Source: an uncultured Lachnospiraceae bacterium
GTDB lineage: Bacteria > Bacillota > Clostridia > Lachnospirales > Lachnospiraceae
NCBI GenBank assembly: GCA_944380605.1
Contig: CALWIA010000027.1
Span: forward strand, 124,001 to 188,000
Direction of reading: 5' to 3'
Length of the DNA stretch: 64,000 bases
The translations under genes and the position numbers were made by a program. The notes beneath the pieces were generated by a model. The model saw nothing but the letters and a program-made list of their open reading frames with translations. It was not told the origin of the DNA and ran no database searches. Positions 26,282 through 36,286 of the stretch are shown piece after piece; the first letter of the stretch is position 1; each line of letters opens with the position of its first letter.

Positions 26282-26637
26282 AACAGGGGAGGAGAGCGGC
26301 GCCATAAGCCGCAGGCAAGCGTTTGTGTAGGACGCTGTACGAAAGAAGGAGAGACGGTCCGGAGACTCTGGATTCGTCGGCGGAACACAGAAAAGTTGGG
26401 AAAGCGGAGCCGGAAGGCTCCGTTTTCTTTTGGCAGGGAAACCGGTTTCCCTTTACTTTTGCAGGCGGAATTGATATGATGAGGATACCGGAAATTATAA
26501 GAGGAAAAAAGCAGGCAGCGCTGGTCGTGAAGCGGGGACACCCCCCCTTCTTTCAGGACCAGCGCTTGATGTGCTGTCCGGCAAAAGCCGGCGGCAGAAG
26601 AACCGGCGGGCAAAAAGGAATAAGGAGAATCAGAATC
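26282..26637 (+). other. Intergenic region between spoVG and pth
   Basis: Contains a terminator (26405-26431), a TTGATA/TATAAG pair near 26471-26500 that could be a weak promoter, and a long hairpin with arms AGCGCTGGTC (26518-26527) and GACCAGCGCT (26557-26566), with inner GGGG/CCCC pairing and no T run. AAGGAG precedes pth. Confidence 0.5.
26405..26431 (+). terminator. Terminator after spoVG
   Basis: CGGAGCC-GGAA-GGCTCCG followed by TTTTCTTTT. Confidence 0.85.
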
Positions 26638-27219
26638 ATGTATATCATCGCAGGACTGGGAAATCCGGGGAAGCAGTACGAACATACAAGACACAACGTG
26701 GGATTTGAGGTAATTGACCGTCTGGCGGAGCGCATGGGCATTTCCGTGGAGGAAAAAAAGCACAAGGCGCTGTGCGGCAGGGGCGTGCTGGAAGGAGAAA
26801 AGGTGGTGCTTTTAAAGCCCCAGACCTTTATGAACCTCAGCGGTGAAAGCGTGCGGGCGGCGGCGGACTACTACAAAGTGCCGCCGCAGCAGGTACTGGT
26901 GATTTACGACGACATCAGCCTGGAACCGGGCCAGCTGCGGATCCGCGCCAAGGGCAGCGCGGGAGGCCACAACGGCATGAAAAACATCATCGCCCATCTG
27001 GGGACCCAGGAATACCCCCGGGTCCGGGTGGGAATCGGAGACAAGCCCAGAGGCATGGATCTGGCGGACTACGTGCTGAGCCGTTTCTCCAAAGGGGAGC
27101 AGGAGAAGATGGAGCAGGCCTTTGCGGAGGCGGCGGAAGCGGCGGCCATGATTGCGGGGCAGGGGCTGGACAAGGCGATGAACCACTTTAATCAGAAAAA
27201 GCAGGAGCAGGAAGCATGA
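26638..27219 (+). CDS. pth: Peptidyl-tRNA hydrolase
   Basis: A 193-residue esterase that recycles peptidyl-tRNA. The start MYIIAGLGNPGKQYEHTRHN with the catalytic His, plus KPQTFMNLSGESV and IYDDISLEPGQLRIR with the catalytic Asp, and GSAGGHNGMKNI are diagnostic. AAGGAG is 10 bases before the ATG. Its stop overlaps the mfd ATG, the common pth-mfd arrangement of Firmicutes. Confidence 0.96.
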   Translation: MYIIAGLGNPGKQYEHTRHNVGFEVIDRLAERMGISVEEKKHKALCGRGVLEGEKVVLLKPQTFMNLSGESVRAAADYYKVPPQQVLVIYDDISLEPGQLRIRAKGSAGGHNGMKNIIAHLGTQEYPRVRVGIGDKPRGMDLADYVLSRFSKGEQEKMEQAFAEAAEAAAMIAGQGLDKAMNHFNQKKQEQEA

Positions 27220-30200
27220 GCAGAGTATTTGCCAATCCGCTTGCAGAACTGGCGGAGTTTGAGGAACTGAACCGGGATCTGAACCGGGGCAAAGGTCCGG
27301 TCCAGGTCAGCGGCTGCATGGATTCTCAGAAGGTGCACCTGATGCAGGAGGCGGGGGAGACGCTGCCCTGGAAGCTGGTGGTGACGTATGAGGAGACCAG
27401 AGCCAGGGAGATTTACGACGATTTCCGCTGCTTCGGGGACCGGGTATGGCTGTATCCGGCCAAAGATCTGCTGTTTTACAGCGCCGACATTCACGGCAAT
27501 CTGATGACCCGGCAGCGGATCCAGGTGTTCCGTCATCTGGTAGAAGACGACGGAGGCGTGGTGATCACCACGGTGGACGGCCTGATGGACCATCTGCTGC
27601 CGCTTTCGGTGCTGACGGATCATGTGCTGTTTGCGGAGCAGGGACAGACTCTGGATGTGGAGGAATGGAAAAAGAAACTGGTGGAACTGGGCTACGAACG
27701 GATGGCCCAGGTAGACGGCATGGGCCAGTTTTCCATCCGCGGAGGCATCATCGATATTTTCCCGCTGACAGAGGAACTGCCGTTCCGGATCGAACTGTGG
27801 GACGACGAGGTGGATTCCATACGGAGTTTTGACCCGGAGAGCCAGCGTTCGGTGGAGCAGCTGACGGAGGCGGTGATTTATCCGGCTTCGGAACTGGTAT
27901 TTACCTGCGGCCAGATCGAAAAGGGGCTGGAGAAGATTCAGCAGTCGGCGGACGCCTATGCCCGGTCGCTGCAGAGCCAGATGAAGACGGAAGAGGCTTA
28001 TCGGATCCGGACCGCGGTCAGAGAACTGAAAGAAGGACTGGAGGAAGGATGGAGCGGCATGGGGCTGGACAGCTTCCTGTCCTTTTTTGTGGACCGCACC
28101 GTTTCTTTCCAGCAGTATTTTCCCGAGGGAAAGACCGCCATTTTTCTGGATGAGCCGGGCCGGCTGAAAGAAAAGGGAGAAACGGTGGAAACCGAGTTCC
28201 GGGAGAGCATGATCCAGCGGCTGGAAAAGGGATATCTGCTGCCGGAGCAGACGTCGCTTTTATATTCGGTCCGGGAGACCCTGGCCCGTCTGCAGACGCC
28301 TTCCACCCTGTACCTTACGGGACTGGAACAGAAACTGACTGGCATGACGGCGGAAAAGCGGTACAGCATACAGGCCAAAAACGTCAATTCCTACCAGAAC
28401 AGCTTTGAACTGCTGATCAGCGATCTGAAGCGCTGGAAGCGGGAAAAATACCGGGTGATTCTTTTAAGCGCCTCCCGCACCCGCGCCAGCCGTCTGGCAG
28501 GAGACCTGCGGGAATATGAGCTGAGCGCGTTCTGTCCCGACGATGAGACCCGGCAGGTGCAGCCGGGAGAGATCCTGGTGACCTATGGGAATCTGCACCG
28601 GGGATTTGAATACCCCCAGATCAAATTTGTGGTCATTACCGAAGGCGACATGTTCGGCGTCGTGAAGAAAAAGAAGCGGCGGAAAAAGACGGCTTACGAG
28701 GGCCGGAAAATCCTGAGCTTTTCCGAACTGGCGGTGGGCGATTACGTGGTCCATGAGGAACACGGGCTGGGCATATACCGGGGAATCGAAAAGATCGAGC
28801 AGGACCGGGTGGTCAAAGACTACCTGAAGGTGGAGTACGCCGACGGAGGCATTCTGTACCTGCCGGCTACCCGGCTGGACGGCATCCAGAAATACGCGGG
28901 AGCCGACGCGAAGACGCCGAAGCTGAACCGGCTGGGAGGCGACCAGTGGAAAAAGACCAAGGCCAAAGTCAAGTCGGCGGTGCGGGAAATCGCCAGGGAC
29001 CTGGTGGAACTGTACGCCGCCCGGCAGCAGAACAGCGGGTTCCAGTACGGGCCGGATACGGTCTGGCAGCGGGAATTTGAAGAACTGTTTCCCTACGAAG
29101 AAACCGAGGATCAGGCGGAGGCCATCGAGGCCACCAAAAAGGATATGGAAAGCCGGAAAATCATGGACCGGCTGATCTGCGGGGACGTGGGATACGGCAA
29201 GACGGAAATCGCCCTGCGGGCGGCGTTTAAGGCCATTCAGGACGGCAAACAGGTGGTGTACCTGGTGCCCACCACCATACTGGCCCAGCAGCATTACAAC
29301 ACCTTTGTGCAGCGGATGAAGGAATTTCCGGTGCGGGTGGACCTGCTGAGCCGGTTCCGCACGGCGGCGGAGCAGAAAAAGACCCTGGAAGACTTGAGAA
29401 AGGGGCTGGTGGACATTGTCATCGGCACTCATCGGGTACTGTCCAAAGACGTGCAGTTTAAAGATCTGGGGCTGCTGATCATCGACGAGGAACAGCGGTT
29501 CGGCGTGGCCCATAAGGAAAAGATCAAGAAGCTGAAGGAAAACGTGGACGTTCTGACGCTGACGGCCACGCCCATTCCCAGGACTTTGCATATGAGCCTG
29601 GCAGGCATCCGGGACATGAGCGTACTGGAAGAGCCGCCGGTGGACCGGGTGCCCATTCAGACCTATGTCATGGAATACAACGACGAAATGGTGCGGGAGG
29701 CCATTCACCGGGAAATGGCCCGGGGCGGGCAGGTGTATTATGTATACAACCGGGTGCAGAACATCGACGAGGTGGCGGCTCACGTGGCGCAGCTGGCGCC
29801 GGAGGCCACGGTGGTCTATGCTCACGGCCAGATGCGGGAGCACCAGCTGGAACGGATCATGTTCGATTTTGTCAACGGCGATATCGATGTGCTGGTGTCT
29901 ACCACCATTATCGAAACCGGTTTGGACATTCCCAACGCCAATACCATGATTATCCACGACGCCGACCGCATGGGGCTGTCCCAGCTGTACCAGCTGCGGG
30001 GACGGGTGGGGCGCTCCAGCCGAACGGCCTACGCGTTTCTGATGTACAAGCGGGACAAGATGCTGAAGGAAGAGGCGGAAAAGCGGCTGCAGGCCATCCG
30101 GGAATTTACGGAACTGGGCTCCGGCATCCGCATTGCCATGCGGGACCTGGAAATCCGCGGCGCCGGCAACGTCCTGGGCGCGGAGCAGCACGGCCATATG

Positions 30201-30755
30201 GAGGCGGTAGGCTACGATCTGTACTGCAAACTGCTGAACCAGGCGGTGCGCGCGTTAAAACAGGACGGAAAAGAAGAAGAGGAATTCGAAACTTCGGTGG
30301 AGTGCGACATCGACGCCTACATTCCTTCTTCCTATATTAAAAATGAATATCAGAAGCTGGATATCTACAAGCGGATTTCGGCGGTGGAAAACGAAGAAGA
30401 GTCCATGGATATGCAGGATGAACTGATCGACCGTTTCGGGGAGATTCCAAGAGCTGTGGAAAACCTGCTGAAAGTGGTGCTGATCAAGGGCATGGCCCAC
30501 TATGCCTATGTGACGGAAGTGGATATCAACCGCCAGGAGGCCCGGATGCTGCTGCATCCCAGAGCCCGGCTGAAAGCGGAGGAACTGCCGGCGCTGATCG
30601 CTTCCTACAACGGGGAACTGAAGATGCAGACCGGCGAGACGCCGGCCCTTCTGTACCAGCAGCGGAAGGGAAAAAACAAAGACTGTACGGCGGTTATGGA
30701 AAAGACGGAAGAAATCCTGAAAGCGCTGGGAAAACTGCGGAGAGAAGAAGGCTGA
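27216..30755 (+). CDS. mfd: Transcription-repair coupling factor Mfd
   Basis: A 1179-residue ATPase that removes RNA polymerase stalled at DNA damage and recruits UvrA. The UvrB-homology region is N-terminal. The RNA-polymerase-interacting domain contains [17 protein letters not shown]. The helicase motor has Walker [17 protein letters not shown] and motif [12 protein letters not shown], with QLRGRVGRS in motif VI. A TRCF C-terminal domain follows. Length is normal. Translation is coupled to pth through ATGA. Confidence 0.97.
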   Translation: MSRVFANPLAELAEFEELNRDLNRGKGPVQVSGCMDSQKVHLMQEAGETLPWKLVVTYEETRAREIYDDFRCFGDRVWLYPAKDLLFYSADIHGNLMTRQRIQVFRHLVEDDGGVVITTVDGLMDHLLPLSVLTDHVLFAEQGQTLDVEEWKKKLVELGYERMAQVDGMGQFSIRGGIIDIFPLTEELPFRIELWDDEVDSIRSFDPESQRSVEQLTEAVIYPASELVFTCGQIEKGLEKIQQSADAYARSLQSQMKTEEAYRIRTAVRELKEGLEEGWSGMGLDSFLSFFVDRTVSFQQYFPEGKTAIFLDEPGRLKEKGETVETEFRESMIQRLEKGYLLPEQTSLLYSVRETLARLQTPSTLYLTGLEQKLTGMTAEKRYSIQAKNVNSYQNSFELLISDLKRWKREKYRVILLSASRTRASRLAGDLREYELSAFCPDDETRQVQPGEILVTYGNLHRGFEYPQIKFVVITEGDMFGVVKKKKRRKKTAYEGRKILSFSELAVGDYVVHEEHGLGIYRGIEKIEQDRVVKDYLKVEYADGGILYLPATRLDGIQKYAGADAKTPKLNRLGGDQWKKTKAKVKSAVREIARDLVELYAARQQNSGFQYGPDTVWQREFEELFPYEETEDQAEAIEATKKDMESRKIMDRLICGDVGYGKTEIALRAAFKAIQDGKQVVYLVPTTILAQQHYNTFVQRMKEFPVRVDLLSRFRTAAEQKKTLEDLRKGLVDIVIGTHRVLSKDVQFKDLGLLIIDEEQRFGVAHKEKIKKLKENVDVLTLTATPIPRTLHMSLAGIRDMSVLEEPPVDRVPIQTYVMEYNDEMVREAIHREMARGGQVYYVYNRVQNIDEVAAHVAQLAPEATVVYAHGQMREHQLERIMFDFVNGDIDVLVSTTIIETGLDIPNANTMIIHDADRMGLSQLYQLRGRVGRSSRTAYAFLMYKRDKMLKEEAEKRLQAIREFTELGSGIRIAMRDLEIRGAGNVLGAEQHGHMEAVGYDLYCKLLNQAVRALKQDGKEEEEFETSVECDIDAYIPSSYIKNEYQKLDIYKRISAVENEEESMDMQDELIDRFGEIPRAVENLLKVVLIKGMAHYAYVTEVDINRQEARMLLHPRARLKAEELPALIASYNGELKMQTGETPALLYQQRKGKNKDCTAVMEKTEEILKALGKLRREEG

Positions 30756-30761
30756 AAAGGG

Positions 30762-30791
30762 TTGCCTAAAATACGGGGGGGGGTATATAAT
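30762..30791 (+). promoter_or_regulatory. Promoter with a G9 tract in its spacer
   Basis: TTGCCT (30762-30767) and TATAAT (30786-30791) are 18 bases apart, and nine consecutive G (30775-30783) lie between them. Loss of one G would give the optimal 17-base spacing. Such tracts slip during replication, so promoter strength may vary among cells. Confidence 0.6.
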
Positions 30792-30841
30792 ATAAGCAGC
30801 TGAGATTTCAGACTTATGCATGTTCGCAGGAGGTAGAGGGA

Positions 30842-33499
30842 ATGAAAAAGACAATGCGGCACATCGTGTCTGTGCTGGCAGGCGCGGCTGTGCTCACCGC
30901 GGTTCCCGTCACAGCCTGGGCGGCCGGATGGTAGCAGGGCAGCGGCCAGGACGCGGGAAAGTGGTTTTACACAGACGCGGCGGGGGTCCGCTATGCCAAT
31001 TCCTGGAAGTGGCTGGACGGCAACCAGGATGGAACAGCGGAGTGCTATTGTTTTGATGGAAACGGCTGGATGTATGCCAATACGACCACGCCGGACGGCT
31101 ATACGGTCAACGAAGGCGGCGCCTGGACGGTAAACGGCGCGGTCCAGACCATACAGTTTGGCGCGTCTTCCGGCGGCGCGTCGGCTCCGGCGCAGACTGC
31201 CGGCACCTGGAAGCAGGACGAAGCCGGCCGCTGGTATTTTGAAAATGCAGACGGCACCCGCCGGACTTCCGGCTGGCACTGGCTGGACGGCAACCAGGAC
31301 GGCATCGCGGAATGCTATTATTTTGACGCGGAAGGATGGATGGCAGCCAACACCACCACGCCCGACGGTTATACGGTCAATGAGAACGGCGCCTGGACGG
31401 AAAACGGCGCAGTTCAGACCAGACAGACCGGTGTTTCCGGTCCCGGCGGTTCGTCTTCCAGCACAGTCAGAAAGAGCAGCGGAGGCGGCGGTGGCGGTGG
31501 CGGTTCCTCTTCCGGCGGAGGAGGCGGCTCGTCTTCCGGCGGAAGCGGCGGTTCCTCCAACCAGTATGAGGAAGATGATCTGTGGGCGGATTACGACGAC
31601 AGTTCCGTCTCCTACAGCGCCAATGATTTTGAGACCGGCAATTACGGAATGATGACCGCGTCTCAGCGGGCAGAGGTGGCAGACGCCATCGAGGCGTTCA
31701 AGGAAGAATACGGCCTGGATGAGATGGACGATTTTGCCAAGGAACTGACCATCGTTCAGTGGCTGGTGGAAAACTGCGTTTACGGCACAGGTGAAAACTG
31801 GGAGAACAGCACGGCCTACAGCTGCATCATCAACGGCGAGGCGCAGTGCGCCGGCTACGCCGACGCGTTCCTGCAGACGGCCAAGGCCTGCGGGCTGGAC
31901 GTCCGGTATGTGTACAATACCACCCATGCCTGGAACCTGGTAAAAATCCACGGCCGCTGGTACCATGTGGATGTGACCTGGGAGGATCCTGTAGGCAGCA
32001 ACAACTATGGATTCGGAGATCTGCGCAATAAGTACATCAATCTGACAGACAGCCAGATCCGCAAGATTCGTTCTCACAATACCTGGTCTCCCAAGAGCAT
32101 TTCATGCACCGGCACGGAATACACCGGCACAGTGACCCAGTATTACATGAATACCGGCATCGTGGATCCGGAAATGAAGGATGACAAGTGGCGTCTGTAT
32201 CTGATGAAGAACGAAGGCGCTGACGCCGGGGACTATTCACTGGCGGCGGTGGGCTATAAGCTGGACGATGGAAGCAACTATTTCACCGGCCAGGATATGG
32301 AAGACAAGATTCTCACCTACCTGGATACCGAATTGAAGGACGGCGCGCACAGCGTGTATCTCACGTTCCCGGATACGGCGGATCTGAGCTGGCTGAACGC
32401 CGGCTGGATGATCGAACATCTGGGCGGCGGACGGCAGAGCTGGTGGTTGCGCAAACCCACAGCAAAGGATGGCATCCGCCCGGTGATTGTGGAACTGGAT
32501 GAGGACGAGACCTATGTCAGCCAGGAAGAGTCGGCCAGGCTGCTGGCCCAGGCGCTGCTGGAAGATAAGTCCAATCTGGTGGAATCCCGGGAACTGGCGG
32601 AGCAGTATGCGGCGAAGGTCGCAGAGGCCAGAAAGGAATCCATGACCTTGGTGTTTAAGGGAAGCGCAGCGCTGTTTTTCTATCTGGACGATGAAGAGGT
32701 GGATACTTATCCTCTGGAGAAGAGCCAGATCGTCGTGGTGGACGGCCAGACCTATACCATTGCGGAGTACAAGATTACCTATGTGACTTTGGAGAAGAAG
32801 CTGAAAGATTATCTGGATGAGGACAAGAGCAACTTGGTAAAGAACGATGAAGCCGCGCTGGCTTATATCAAGAAGCAGGCGGATCAGAGAGAGTCCTTCA
32901 TGTATGTCATCTATGAAGCCGGCGAACCCGGAAACCTGACAAGCCAGATTGAGGCGTATCTGGAGGAAAAGGGTACGGCTTATACGAAAGTCAGCTATTC
33001 GAATCGTGTGCTGTCGAATCCGGTGATGCATGAAGGCGTTGCCTACCGCGTTGTGAGCTACACAATCAGTTACGTCAAGACCAGGGACGAAGCTATGGAG
33101 AATGCTAAAATTCAGGAGTATCTGGAAGCGGATCCTGACTGCCTGGTGGAACTGCCGGATATGGAACAGCTGGAAGAAGTGGTTCGGACCTACGCAGAAT
33201 CCCATGTGAAGGAAGGCAATTTCTACCTGATTCTGGATGTGAAAAATCCGGGCGCCGGGTTTGACGGCACTGAAATGAACAAGCAAGCGTCGGCGATGAT
33301 CCGGGAAGCTGCGGCCGAAAAGGGGCTGAAAAGCAAAATCGGCAACAATATGACAAATGGCGCGACGATAGAGTACCTGGACGGTTATCTGTTTGCCGGA
33401 TGGATGAGTTTTGAACCGGAGGAAAAGCCGGCGGCGGCTCAGAAGAAGATTCTGGCGTCGTATCCCACGGCGACGCCGTCCAACGCGGCAAGAAAATAA
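30842..33499 (+). pseudogene. Secreted transglutaminase-like protein with choline-binding-type repeats, interrupted by an in-frame TAG
   Basis: AGGAGG precedes an ATG at 30842 that encodes a signal peptide (MKKTMRHIVSVLAGAAVLTA, ending WAAGW). The next codon is TAG (30932-30934); the same frame then stays open for 854 codons. Behind it come two tryptophan-rich wall-binding repeats (WLDGNQDG, DGYTVNEGGAW) and a Gly/Ser linker (about 31470-31560). A transglutaminase-type domain with Cys in GEAQCAGYAD, His in NTTHAWNLV and Asp in WYHVDVTWEDP follows, then further repeated C-terminal modules. The TAG is probably CAG mutated, since relatives read GWQQGS. An internal ATG at 31070 would lack the signal peptide. 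Possibilities are a recent pseudogene, readthrough, or a base-call error. Confidence 0.8.
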
Positions 33500-33511
33500 A
33501 AGAGATTTTAA

Positions 33512-33556
33512 AGAAAAATCCGGAGTGTCTCTCCTTGTGGAGGCTCCGGATTTTTT
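33512..33556 (+). terminator. Terminator after the transglutaminase-like gene
   Basis: AAAAATCCGGAG and CTCCGGATTTTTT form a 12-bp stem ending in a T run. Confidence 0.9.
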
Positions 33557-33673
33557 CTTGTTATAGGAAATAGCTTTCCTAACAGGAAGTTCAATTATAA
33601 GAGAAAAAAATTCTGCAAATACAGAAATTATCATCTCGTTTTTGATATGACTGTGTTATAATTTGTCTTAAAA

Positions 33674-34041
33674 GTAAAAGCCGCTGGTTTGAGGGAACCG
33701 GAATTTATCGGCGGCGAAGTGGATTTGCGTATCAATATCTATCGGGGACAGGCGGATAATTGCACTAGCGCTGATCATGACAAAAAAGTGCCGGATACCA
33801 ACAAAAAAGTGCTGGAAAGTGCCGGATACTATTAAAAGACTGCCGGATAATGAGCAGGAACGAAAGATTTATCAGTATGTATTGGAAAATGGTTCCGTTA
33901 CAAGTGCCATAGCCGCAGAATTGTTAGAAGTAAAACAACGCAGAGCAAGAGTTATTTTGCAAGATATGATAGCCTGCTAATTACTTGAGCAAAAAGGTGC
34001 GGCACGAAGCACAATTTATGTAAATAATACGAAAGAAAAAT
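33674..34041 (+). pseudogene. 3' remnant of an AlbA/Schlafen-type ATP-binding DNA-binding protein gene
   Basis: Three pieces in order recall the C-terminus of AlbA_2/Schlafen-type ATP-binding regulators: KAAGLREPEFIGGEVDLRIN (frame from 33674), a +1 shift near 33777, and then LPDNEQERKIYQYVLENGSV with an HTH (TSAIAAELLEVKQRRAR). An in-frame TAA at 33978 follows, with continued homology afterwards (LLEQKGAARSTIYVN) to 34041. The N-terminal domain is absent. One truncation, one frameshift and one stop make this a clear relic. Confidence 0.7.
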
Positions 34042-34159
34042 AGCGTTGTGCAGATATAGAAAACGTAATACAGGAGCTGCAACTCCGTTTCCGAAACGCG
34101 CTGACGCTGTTTCGCGTCAACGGCTAATACTTATATAAGAAAATGAGGAGGAAATGAAC

Positions 34160-35119
34160 ATGAAAGTAGTATTTCTGGAACCGCTGGGAATCAGCCGGGA
34201 GAGTCTGGAAGCGCAGATGCAGGAGTCGCTGAAACATCTGAAGGGAAGCGAGAAGCCGGAGATTGTATACTATGACGATCGGAAGACCGATACGGAAACG
34301 CTGATCAAGCGCAGCCAGGGCGCCGACTGTGTGGTGCTTTCCAATTTCAAATACGGCCGGGACGTGATGGAAGCCTGCCCGGATCTGAAGATGATCTGCG
34401 TGGCCTTTACCGGCGTGGATCATGTGGACATTGCCTACTGTAAGGAAAAAGGCATCCGGGTGTGTAACTGCGCCGGCTATTCCACTGTGGCGGTGGCGGA
34501 TCTGGTCTTCGGTTTTGTCATCGACCTGGCCAGAAACGTGGTGGCCTGTGACAAAGCGGTGCGGGAAGGCGGCACCAAAGATGGTCTGGTGGGCTTTGAA
34601 CTGGAAGGAAAGAAATTCGGCGTCATCGGCGCCGGCGCCATTGGCAGCCGGGTGCTGCGGCTGGCTCAGGCCTTCGGCTGCGAGACTTACGCCTACAGCC
34701 GGACGAAAAAGGACATCGACGGCGTGACCTTTGTTTCTATGGATGAGCTGCTGGAGACCTGCGACATCGTTTCCGTGCATGTGCCGTTAAATGACTCCAC
34801 CCGGGGCCTGATCGGCGAAAAACAGCTGAGAAAGATGAAGAAGACTGCGTTTCTGATCAATACCGCCAGAGGACCGGTGGTGGACAGCCAGGCGCTGGCA
34901 GACGCTTTAAAGAGCGGTGAAATTGCCGGAGCAGCCGTGGACGTATTTGAAATGGAGCCGCCGGTGCCCCAGGACCATGTGCTGTTCGGCGCGCCGAACC
35001 TGTTGGCTACGCCTCATGTGGCCTTCGCGTCCCAGCAGGCGTTTGAAAAGCGCGCGGTGATTGTGGGAGACAACATCGTAGGCTGGCTGAATGGAAATAT
35101 GCCGAATGTGGTCTGCTGA
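34160..35119 (+). CDS. D-2-hydroxyacid dehydrogenase family protein
   Basis: A 319-residue NAD-dependent dehydrogenase of the D-isomer-specific 2-hydroxyacid family. The Rossmann motif is FGVIGAGAIGSRVLRLAQAF. The catalytic Arg (INTARGPVVD), Glu (VFEMEPP) and His (ATPHVAFAS) are all in place. The ATG at 34160 is preferred to 34154 because GAGGAGG is 8 bases before it. The substrate is not clear from sequence: phosphoglycerate, lactate or glyoxylate-type acids are possible. Confidence 0.88.
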   Translation: MKVVFLEPLGISRESLEAQMQESLKHLKGSEKPEIVYYDDRKTDTETLIKRSQGADCVVLSNFKYGRDVMEACPDLKMICVAFTGVDHVDIAYCKEKGIRVCNCAGYSTVAVADLVFGFVIDLARNVVACDKAVREGGTKDGLVGFELEGKKFGVIGAGAIGSRVLRLAQAFGCETYAYSRTKKDIDGVTFVSMDELLETCDIVSVHVPLNDSTRGLIGEKQLRKMKKTAFLINTARGPVVDSQALADALKSGEIAGAAVDVFEMEPPVPQDHVLFGAPNLLATPHVAFASQQAFEKRAVIVGDNIVGWLNGNMPNVVC

Positions 35120-35125
35120 GTATGT

Positions 35126-35168
35126 AAAAAATGCCTTCGGAGCCGAAAAGGTTCCGGGGGCATTTTTG
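35126..35168 (+). terminator. Terminator after the dehydrogenase gene
   Basis: AAAAATGCC, TTCGGA/TTCCGG pairing and GGCATTTTT form the hairpin with a T run. The symmetric T and A runs could serve the minus-strand spoVT as well. Confidence 0.8.
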
Positions 35169-35200
35169 TACCCGAGCGGGCATCTGACGGGCAGCAGTCA

Positions 35201-35749
35201 TCAGCTTTCCATCTGACGGCCCAGAAAACCGGCGGCGGTGAGTACCTGCTTCATTTCCGTGTCGCCCATACGGGCTCTGGGTTCCCGGCTCAGCAGCGCT
35301 ACACTTCCGATGGCGTCTCCTTCGCAGATGATAGGGGCGATTACCTGGGCGGTGATGCCTTCCACTTCTTCCGCGGACAGAGGGATAAAGACTTTGTCGT
35401 CCTTGACGGCGGAAATGACTTCCCGCTCGCCGATGGCGTGCTCCAGCTGGCGGCTGATGGTCTTCTGCAGCAGGTCTTTCCGTGGGCCGCCGGCTACCGC
35501 GATGATCTGGTCCCGGTCGGTGATGCAGGCCATAAGACCGGTGGACTGGGCCATGGCTTCCGCGTACTGGGCCGCGAAGGCGGTCAGCTCGATCATGGGG
35601 GAGTACTTTTTCAAGATGATTTCACCTTCCCGGTCCGTGAAGATTTCCAGGGGCGTGCCTTCCCTGAGCCGCAAAGTCCGGCGGATTTCCTTGGGAATCA
35701 CCACTCTGCCCAGATCGTCGATTCTTCTCACAATGCCCGTAGCTTTCAT
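35201..35749 (-). CDS. spoVT: Stage V sporulation protein T (AbrB-family regulator)
   Basis: A 182-residue regulator of late forespore genes. The N-terminal AbrB swapped-hairpin DNA-binding domain is MKATGIVRRIDDLGRVVIPK followed by EIRRTLRLREG. The C-terminal 120 residues form the GAF-like domain of SpoVT. Length and near-consensus N-terminus make the call firm. Together with spoVG it indicates an endospore former. Confidence 0.95.
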   Translation of the reverse strand: MKATGIVRRIDDLGRVVIPKEIRRTLRLREGTPLEIFTDREGEIILKKYSPMIELTAFAAQYAEAMAQSTGLMACITDRDQIIAVAGGPRKDLLQKTISRQLEHAIGEREVISAVKDDKVFIPLSAEEVEGITAQVIAPIICEGDAIGSVALLSREPRARMGDTEMKQVLTAAGFLGRQMES

Positions 35750-35793
35750 AGATCATTTCCTCCGTTTTTATATTCTGACATGGTATTCTTGTT

Positions 35794-36198
35794 GTGGCTG
35801 TACTTGTAGTATCTGTCAAAGAGAGGGATTTATACCTGAAGCTGAGAAATGATGTGAAGGCTCCGTTCTTCCTTGCAATCCCTCTGCCTGGATGTTATGA
35901 TAAAAAGAAGATGCACAGCAAGGTGCTGGCGGACCGGGTGCGGGAATTGAAGGAGACGCAGGAAGGAGTGGATTTTATGTGCCGGGAAATGGATGCGATT
36001 TATAATGAAGGGGAGAAGCGGGGCAGAGCCCAGGGAGTCGCGGAAGGACTTGCAGCGGGAGAGATGAAAAAAGCGAAGGAGATGGCACTTTCGCTTGCGG
36101 ACATGGGCCTTTCGGCGGAGCGGATTGCTGAAGCGGCAAAGGTCAGCGTGAACCTGGTACAGGAATGGCTGTCCGGAAGCAGAAGCCTGGCGAAATAA
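35794..36198 (+). pseudogene. C-terminal fragment of an Rpn-family nuclease gene
   Basis: The frame encodes LADRVRELKETQEGVDFMCR, a charged tail with RGRAQGVAEGLAAG, and a terminal HTH-like segment (SAERIAEAAKVSVNLVQEW). These correspond to the last third of Rpn-family proteins, as in the intact gene at 4950. The catalytic PD-(D/E)XK part is absent and no ribosome site precedes the frame. It lies between spoVT and the restriction-modification genes. Confidence 0.6.
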
Positions 36199-36286
36199 GA
36201 GAGTCGATGCCCTCTGTGGGAACCGTGAACGGCTTTCGCGGAGGGTATTTTTTAATGCAGAATGCTGACAGGAGGAACAACGCAAC

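Noticed and set aside
28464..30197. 577-codon minus-strand frame within mfd
   Set aside because: Shadow of GC-rich mfd coding sequence; no ribosome site or family match.
30932..30934. Pyrrolysine or selenocysteine-type recoding of the TAG
   Set aside because: No supporting machinery or RNA element is visible in the window, and relatives suggest Gln at this place.
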